A DNA stretch of 64,000 nt from SMWN01 sp965221455 (GTDB lineage: Bacteria; Pseudomonadota; Gammaproteobacteria; Eutrophobiales; Eutrophobiaceae). The stretch covers positions 1,984,001 to 2,048,000 of the forward strand of contig OZ244890.1 of the NCBI GenBank assembly GCA_965221455.1, given 5' to 3'. The notes under the pieces were generated by a model. It was not told the DNA's origin. It searched no databases and worked only from the letters and a program-made list of their open reading frames with translations. The translations under genes and the position numbers were made by a program. Shown here in pieces: positions 17,573 to 24,300 of this stretch. Each line of letters starts with the position of its first letter. The first letter of the stretch is position 1.

Positions 17573-18682
17573 ATGGAATTAAATACAGCAATAGAACTGA
17601 TTGAAGATATTCGTGAGGGTAAGATCATTATCCTGATGGATGATGAAAATCGTGAGAACGAAGGTGACCTTGTGATCGCGGCATCCGCCGTTACAGCGGA
17701 AGATGTGAATTTTATGGCACGTTTCGGCCGAGGATTGATATGTCTGACATTGACACGGGAACATTGTAAAACGCTAAATCTGCCGTTGATGGTTGGCAAC
17801 AGTTATTCAAATCATGGTACTAACTTTACTGTGTCTATTGAAGCGGCAGAAGGTGTTACTACCGGAATTTCTGTAGCTGATAGAGCATTGACGATACAAA
17901 AAGCGGTGGCAAAAAATGCACAACCATCTGACCTGGTACAGCCGGGACATATATTCCCATTGATGGCGCATCCCGGCGGGGTTCTGTCACGAGCCGGGCA
18001 TACAGAAGCTGGATGTGATCTGGCCAAACTGGCAGGACTTGTGCCTGCCGCTGTTATTGTTGAGATACTCAAGGATGATGGCTCGATGGCGAGAAGAGCG
18101 GATTTGGAAATATTTGCCAAAGAACATGACTTGAAAATAGGTACGATAGCGGATTTGATTCAACATCGGATCGAAAATGAAAAAACGATTTCACGGATCG
18201 CTGAATATGCAATGCCGACAGAGTATGGTGATTTCAGGATTGTCGCCTACGCAGATAGCATTGATAATAATTTGCACCTGGCGGTGATTAAGGGCGAAAT
18301 TTCGGCACATGATCCTGCGTTGGTGCGTGTACATATGCAGAACCCGATTCATGATTTAACAGGAGGTCTGGGAGAGAGCACCGTATGGCCGATCAGTGAT
18401 GTGTTAAGACGGATACAAGACGAAGGTCAGGGCGTCGTGGTGATATTATGTAATCAATTTGGACTAGAGGAGTTGGCGGAACAATTAAAGCTGTTTTGCC
18501 AGGGAAGCTCCAGTGAAGTGAGGCAAATGAATGAAAGAAACACAAAGGCCCAACGCACGATAGGTCTGGGTTCACAAATACTATCCGATCTGGGCATACA
18601 AAAAATGCGTTTGTTAAGTGCGCCCAAACGTTTTTATGCTATTTCAGGTTATGGTCTTGAAGTGGTTGAATATGTAAGCTGA
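17573..18682 (+). CDS. ribBA: DHBP synthase with degenerate GTP cyclohydrolase II domain (RibBX-like)
   Basis: The N-terminal domain (about 1-205) is a full 3,4-dihydroxy-2-butanone-4-phosphate synthase: the DDENRENEGDL motif, the SYSNHGTNFTVSIEA region and RAGHTEAGCDLAKLAGL. It makes the four-carbon unit for riboflavin. The C-terminal part (about 206-369) aligns with GTP cyclohydrolase II but lacks the zinc cysteines and the usual GD..RCDCG stretch; the matching place reads RVHMQNPIHDLTGGL. It is therefore probably RibBX-like, without cyclohydrolase activity, and a separate ribA is expected elsewhere. A TTG at 17558 is an alternative start. Confidence 0.93.
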   Translation: MELNTAIELIEDIREGKIIILMDDENRENEGDLVIAASAVTAEDVNFMARFGRGLICLTLTREHCKTLNLPLMVGNSYSNHGTNFTVSIEAAEGVTTGISVADRALTIQKAVAKNAQPSDLVQPGHIFPLMAHPGGVLSRAGHTEAGCDLAKLAGLVPAAVIVEILKDDGSMARRADLEIFAKEHDLKIGTIADLIQHRIENEKTISRIAEYAMPTEYGDFRIVAYADSIDNNLHLAVIKGEISAHDPALVRVHMQNPIHDLTGGLGESTVWPISDVLRRIQDEGQGVVVILCNQFGLEELAEQLKLFCQGSSSEVRQMNERNTKAQRTIGLGSQILSDLGIQKMRLLSAPKRFYAISGYGLEVVEYVS

Positions 18683-18700
18683 TGATGTGGCTGTTATCGT

Positions 18701-19183
18701 ATGTCTGAATATAATTTAATCGAGGGTGATTCAGAACTGGATAATGCAAGGATTACTGTGGTTGCGAGCCGTTTTAATAGTTTCGTTGTTGACCGGCTAC
18801 TTAAGGCTTGTCTGGGCACCTTAAAATCATCGGGTTTATCGGGACAGCAGATGACTGTTGTTCGCGTGCCCGGTGCCTTTGAAATTCCGTCAGCGGTTCG
18901 ACATGTTATCCAGCATACTGAATGTGATGCCGTCATCACACTGGGAGCGGTGATTAGAGGTGATACACCGCATTTTGAGTATATATGCTCGGCATGTGCC
19001 CGCGGACTGGGACAAATCTCGATAGAAAGTGATATTCCTGTACTCTTTGGTGTTTTGACAGTCGATAACAGGGAACAAGCGATGGATCGTGCCGGTGCAG
19101 AAGGCAGTAACAAGAGTAACAAGGGTGCAGAAGTGGCACAAGCCGCGATTGAGATGGTCAATGTATTCAGGACACTGGAATGA
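18701..19183 (+). CDS. ribH: 6,7-dimethyl-8-ribityllumazine synthase
   Basis: Condenses the RibD product with DHBP to give lumazine. It is 160 residues, normal for the family. Motifs: VVASRFNSFVVDRLL (about 21-35), VPGAFEIP, the ALGAVIRGDTPHFEYIC equivalent (TLGAVIRGDTPHFEY), and IPVLFGVLTVDNREQA with the catalytic His in the GDTPHFEY stretch. It is in the rib operon and its stop overlaps the nusB start (ATGA). Confidence 0.97.
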   Translation: MSEYNLIEGDSELDNARITVVASRFNSFVVDRLLKACLGTLKSSGLSGQQMTVVRVPGAFEIPSAVRHVIQHTECDAVITLGAVIRGDTPHFEYICSACARGLGQISIESDIPVLFGVLTVDNREQAMDRAGAEGSNKSNKGAEVAQAAIEMVNVFRTLE

Positions 19184-19653
19184 TGGCTCGGAAAATGGAA
19201 GCGGTCGGCAAGAAACCGTTTTCCAGACACGCACGGATGCGTGCACGACGTTCCGCAGTACAGGCACTGTATCAATGGCGGATGTCAAATATGTCGATGC
19301 AGGACATAATCAATGAATTCGTCAATGAACGATCCGAACTGAAAAAAGCAGACACTGATTATTTTAAAGAAATCCTGCTTGGGATTGTAAAGGAAAATGA
19401 AAAACTCGATAAACAGTTGGCACCGTTGTTAGACAGGGCACTGGACGATTTGGATCCTGTCGAGAAAGCAATCTTGCTGATTGGACTTTATGAACTGAAA
19501 TTTCATCCAGAACTGGCTTGTCGGATTGTCTTGAATGAAGCGATAGATTTGGCAAAAATATTCGGTGCGGAACAGTCTCATAAATATATTAATGGCGTTC
19601 TGGATAAGGCAGCAAAAAAAATAAGAGCGGTGGAATTTAAAAACGTCTCTTGA
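19180..19653 (+). CDS. nusB: transcription antitermination factor NusB
   Basis: A small all-helical RNA-binding protein that pairs with NusE (S10) on boxA for rRNA antitermination. The 157 residues include the arginine-rich start (RARRSAVQALYQWRM), LDRALDDLDPVEKAILLIGLYEL and the C-terminal VLNEAIDLAKIFGAEQSHKY. The usual ribH-nusB-thiL order is kept. Starts at 19180 or 19183 are both possible (ATGATG); translation is probably coupled to ribH. Confidence 0.97.
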   Translation: MMARKMEAVGKKPFSRHARMRARRSAVQALYQWRMSNMSMQDIINEFVNERSELKKADTDYFKEILLGIVKENEKLDKQLAPLLDRALDDLDPVEKAILLIGLYELKFHPELACRIVLNEAIDLAKIFGAEQSHKYINGVLDKAAKKIRAVEFKNVS

Positions 19654-19656
19654 TTG

Positions 19657-20622
19657 ATGGTTAGCTCGGAATTCGAATTAATCAAAAAATATTTCCGCAG
19701 TCTTACAGATGATGACGCATCTGTAAGATGCGGGATCGGCGATGATGCAGCAGTGATTGCAATCCCGCCTGATACGGAAGTTGTGCTTGCAATAGATACA
19801 CTTCTGGAGGACACGCATTTCCCCAAAGACACCGCGCCTTCTGATATCGCTTATAAAGCATTGGCCGTTAATCTCAGTGATATGGCCGCCATGGGCGCAT
19901 TACCGAGATGGGCATTGTTATCGATCACCCTGCCGAAAGTTGACGATGTCTGGTTGGAACAATTTTCCGCGAGTTTCCTCGAACTGGCCAAACAACATTC
20001 AGTCAGCCTGATTGGAGGTGATATGAGTAAAGGACCGCTCTCGATCACGGTGCAAATACAAGGCCTGCTCCCTATAGCCCGGTCGCTTAGACGCGATGGA
20101 GCGCGGCAGGGTGATTTGATCTATGTCAGTGGAACACTGGGCGATGCAGGCGTTGGTCTGGATATTATGCAAAAAAATCGTGTGGTGGCGGACGAGCACA
20201 AAATGTTTTTTCTTGACAGTTTAAACAGGCCGCAGATAAGTATCGAAGCGGGTCTTCGTTTACGCGATATTGCCAGTAGTGCGATTGATATATCAGATGG
20301 GTTGATTGCGGACCTGGGTCATATTATCAAGGCCAGTCATGTCGGCGCTGAACTTAATATAAAAGATATTCCACTATCAGAAGCAATGCAGCAATGTATA
20401 AATAAACAAGATGCTCGGGATTATGCGCTGGTTTCCGGCGATGATTACAAACTTTGTTTCACTGCCTCGGCAGAAAAACACCGGCGCATCATCGGCGTAT
20501 TCAGGGACATGGATATTCCGGTCACTTGTATGGGTAAAATTACCGAGACCGATAAATTGATTTGTCTGGACGCGGAAGGTACTGAGCTTGATTTCCTGGG
20601 CAGCGGCTACCGGCATTTTTAG
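19657..20622 (+). CDS. thiL: thiamine-monophosphate kinase
   Basis: Phosphorylates thiamine monophosphate to thiamine pyrophosphate. It is 321 residues and belongs to the PurM-like fold family. Motifs: FELIKKYF start, GIGDDAAVI (about 24-32), DTLLEDTHF, the AVNLSDMAAMGA signature, and IDISDGLIADLGHI. The ATG at 19657 follows the nusB stop by 3 nt. With the thiC gene and its TPP riboswitch further on, the window holds two separate thiamine loci. pgpA, which often follows thiL, is absent; the accessory region starts here instead. Confidence 0.96.
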   Translation: MVSSEFELIKKYFRSLTDDDASVRCGIGDDAAVIAIPPDTEVVLAIDTLLEDTHFPKDTAPSDIAYKALAVNLSDMAAMGALPRWALLSITLPKVDDVWLEQFSASFLELAKQHSVSLIGGDMSKGPLSITVQIQGLLPIARSLRRDGARQGDLIYVSGTLGDAGVGLDIMQKNRVVADEHKMFFLDSLNRPQISIEAGLRLRDIASSAIDISDGLIADLGHIIKASHVGAELNIKDIPLSEAMQQCINKQDARDYALVSGDDYKLCFTASAEKHRRIIGVFRDMDIPVTCMGKITETDKLICLDAEGTELDFLGSGYRHF

Positions 20623-20630
20623 TGTTGCAC

Positions 20631-20653
20631 AGCAGGCACTTTCTTGACCTGCT
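20631..20653 (+). terminator. hairpin after thiL
   Basis: AGCAGG (20631-20636) pairs with CCTGCT (20648-20653), 8 nt after the thiL stop. No clear U-run follows. Could be the operon 3' end. Confidence 0.35.
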
Positions 20654-20719
20654 CCCGATCTTCGAGCCGCTTTAAAGCGTTGTGAATTGGTTAAACCAGG
20701 ACACAAAGGAGCAACACAA

Positions 20720-20904
20720 ATGCAGCAAAAGACATTCAGTGAAGTACAGATGATGACGATCTTGCGTCAGGCAGAAAAAGAAGAGAGAGCAGTGCCTGGT
20801 GATGTCGGGAAGATGGGATTGTAGATGTAACCTTCTATCGTTAGCGCAAGAAGTACGCTGGTTTGGATGAGGTAGGGGTATGTCGACTAAAAGAACCGAG
20901 AGAA
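20720..20904 (+). pseudogene. IS3-family OrfA remnant
   Basis: The frame starts MQQKTFSEVQMMTILRQAEK, close to OrfA proteins of IS3-family elements of the IS407 type. It breaks after about 38 codons. A second frame then continues with DVTFYR*RKKYAGLDE and CRLKEPREN, which fit the TFYRWKKKYGG and KRLKELEEEN parts of the family. So there is a deletion/frameshift, a stop and a truncation. An SD (AAAGGAG) precedes the ATG. It ends exactly where the duplicated adhesin leader begins (20905). This is a different IS from the one in 27339-31385. Confidence 0.7.
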
Positions 20905-21323
20905 AACGACTTCCTTAACTTTACCACCCACTCATTCCCCTCCCCGAAGGGATGGAGTGTTTGCTTTCAGCCTGGGCACATGCGTCATCACGATGCAACA
21001 GCGCACAGTTTCGCGGGCAACATCAGGATGATTCTGCCTGGTCAACAGCACCGAAGCAGAGGCGTTCTTGACGTTCACGAAGACTGACGGTTTGCAGCGC
21101 TCAATCGGTTGAACCAAAAACCGGCGGATGGGCGAATCAAATACAACAGCATACGCCTCACACAAAGGGCCGGGATTATTCACGACCGGTACAGTACATA
21201 ATCAATCACAACAAAGAAGTGCGATGTGTGGTGTGGGTCACTATATTATGTATTTAATACTGCGCGTGGTAATGGTACATTGATGGAATCGCAATCTGGA
21301 TGATGACAGAGAGAACTTGACAT
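20905..21323 (+). repeat. duplicated leader segment, copy 1 (upstream of giant gene 1)
   Basis: About 420 bp from AACGACTTCCTTAAC to the start codon closely match 31386-31827 upstream of the second giant gene. Both probably carry the promoter and RBS of the giant genes; the last bases (CTTGACATATG) are conserved. A minus-strand frame of about 80 codons is also open in both copies. No other gene is visible. Confidence 0.8.
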
Positions 21324-24300
21324 ATGTTGACTAAACGACCTGGACTTAACGCACCACGCACCACGCACCACGCACCACGCACCACAATCACTAGCCTAGC
21401 TAACGCAGACCGCTGCTGCTTCACGCAGCGCAACCACTCCATAACCGAACGCGCAGCATGTGTTGCTGCGGATAGGTTCAGCACCCAAAACAACATGACC
21501 CATTCCTCTCCCCGGAGAAGTGCCCCGAACCCGCCTAACAAACTCCCCTCCTTTACAAGGAGGGGAGCCCCGCAGGGGCGGGGTGGTCGCTTTTGGCGCG
21601 GGATGACGGCAGTCATGGCCGCCGTTGCCCTGCTGGCGGGATTGTCTAGTCCGGTGGCACGGGCGCAATCTGATGGCTGGGGCGAATGGAGTACGGGCAA
21701 TATCACCGACAAGAACCAGACGCGCACCTGTAATGCCGGGGCGGGCAACACCTGTACCAATTTATACAGTGCTGGCACCACCAACCACGGCGGCACCGAG
21801 ACCCGTCCGAGTGAGACCTTTTGGGAGAACTATCTCGTCAACGGCCCGGCCGGGCATACCAATGCGACGCTGTTCCGTGGTAATGACATCAGATTCGTAA
21901 CATTCACCCGCGACAACGATGATGGTCGGCTGAACGTTGCGATGGTCAATAATTTCACCGACGGCCGTGTTACAAACATCTCAACCAGCCAGGCGACCCC
22001 AAGCACTGGCACCCTCTTAAGAGTCATCGGATTTAATATAACCCTGAAGTCCGGCCTGTCCCGTCCGAACCTTACATGGACCGCTATCCCGGGGCCGGGC
22101 ATCGTGTTTTACCGACCGACCTCCGGCAACGCGGTGGTACTGGTGGACACTTTATGTACCGCCAGCGGTGATTTAAGGGTGCGCTCGGGGCAAACCACCG
22201 GCAGCGAACGCACCGTACAAGCCAGCTCGCTGCTGTGCAATATCGGGGCGAGCGGGACTATCACCAAACAGGCCATCGGTGCGCTGAGTGCCACCGACGA
22301 CTATGTTTATGATGTCTGGAGCGCCTGGAGTACGGGCAATATCACCGACAAGAACCAGACGCGCACCTGTAATGCCGGGGCGGGCAACACCTGTACCAAT
22401 GCCTACGGGGGCGGCACCACCAACCACGGCGGCACCGAGACCCGTCCGAGTGAGACCTTTTGGGAGAACTATCTCGTCAACGGCCCGGCCGGGTATACCA
22501 ATGCGACTGTGAGGGAAGCAGACGGTCAAGACATCACAGGCGTGACACTCGTCCGCGAGAACGATGGTCGGTTGCAACTCACGGCATTCAATACGCCCGG
22601 CAGCGTGTTTCCCAGAAGTTCCCACATCACAACCGGGCAGGCGACCCCAAGCAGCGGTGCACTCTTCTCCGGTATAAGCCTGAAGTCCAGCCTGTCCCGT
22701 CCGAACCTCACCACATGGACCGCTATCCCGGGGCCGGGCGTCTTGTTTTACCGACCGTCCGCCAACAACGCGGCGGTCCTGGTGGACAGCTTATGTACCG
22801 CCAGCGGTGATTTAAGGGTGCGCTCGGGGACCACGTCCGACACCGAACGCACCGTACAAGCCAGCTCGTTGCTATGCAATCTCGGGGCGAGTGCCTCGGC
22901 TATCACCAAACAGGCCATCGGTGCGCTGAGTGCCAGCGACGACTATATTCATGATGGCTGGGGCGAATGGAGTACGGGCAATATCACCGACAAGAACCAG
23001 ACACGCACCTGTAATGCCAGGGCGGGCAACACCTGTACCAATGCCTACGGGGGCGGCACCACCAACCACGGCGGCACCGAGACCCGTCCGAGTCACACCT
23101 TTTGGAATAACTATCTCCTCAACGGCCCGGCCGGGCATACCAATGCGACGGAGTTCTCCGGCGGTCGAGACATCACAGGCGTGACACTCGTCCGCGGGAA
23201 CGATGGTCGGTTGCAACTCACGGTAGTTAATAGCCCCGGTAGAGTAGATTTTGTAAATACAAATAATCACATCACAACCGGGCAGGCGACTCCGAGTAGC
23301 GGAAGACTCTTCAACCTTATAGACCTGAAATCCGGCCTGTCCCGTCCGAACCTCACCACATGGGCGACAATCCTTGGGCCGGGCATGGTGTATTATCGAC
23401 CGTCCGCCAACAATGCGGTGGTCCTGGTGGACAGCTTATGTACCGCCAGCGGTGATTTAAGGGTGCGCTCGGGGACCACGACCGACACCGAACAAACCGC
23501 ACAATCCGGCTCGCCGCTGTGCAATCTCGGGGCGAGTGCCTCGGCTATCACCAGGCAAGCCATCGGTGCGCTGAGTGCCACCGACAACTATCTTTATGCT
23601 GCGATGCCCGCGACATTGAGTGCCATCCAGGGCAATACCTCCAACACCTCGGCCAATGTCGACGATGTCTTGACCGCCGGCGCGGTCAGCCATCCCACGT
23701 TGACCGTCAATACCCGTGCCCGGCAATGGCAACGCTGTCCCACTCAAGACTGTAACAGCGCAACGGCTATCAGCCCGGGCGGCACCGCTGCGACCTACAC
23801 GGTGCAAGCGGCGGACCGGGGTAACTGGCTGCGGGTGCGGGTGACTCAGGGCGGGGATTTCAACGACACCCTGTTCTCCAATATCTTACAGGTCAGCCGT
23901 CGCGGTGCCATAGGTCTCATCACCGGCACTGCCAGGGTTGGCAGCACGCTGACGGCGGGCGCGGTCACCGACGCGGACGCCTCACCGAATACCGATGTCG
24001 GGACCATTACCTGGCAATGGCAGACAGCGACCGCCTCGGCGGGACCGTTTACCGCCGCACCGGGGACGAACAATACCGCCACGTACACCATTGCATCAGA
24101 CCAATCACAAATAGGTGTGTGGTTGCGCGTGATGGCGAGTTATCCGAATGCGGGAGGCGGTAGCCTGACGTCTGACCCGGTAGGCCCGGTCGCGGGTGTG
24201 CGCGTGTCGCCGACCGCGCTGAATGTGACCGAGGGGAACAGCACCGGCTATAGGCTGGTGTTGGGCAGCCGACCGACGGTGGCGGTGACGATTAGCGTGA

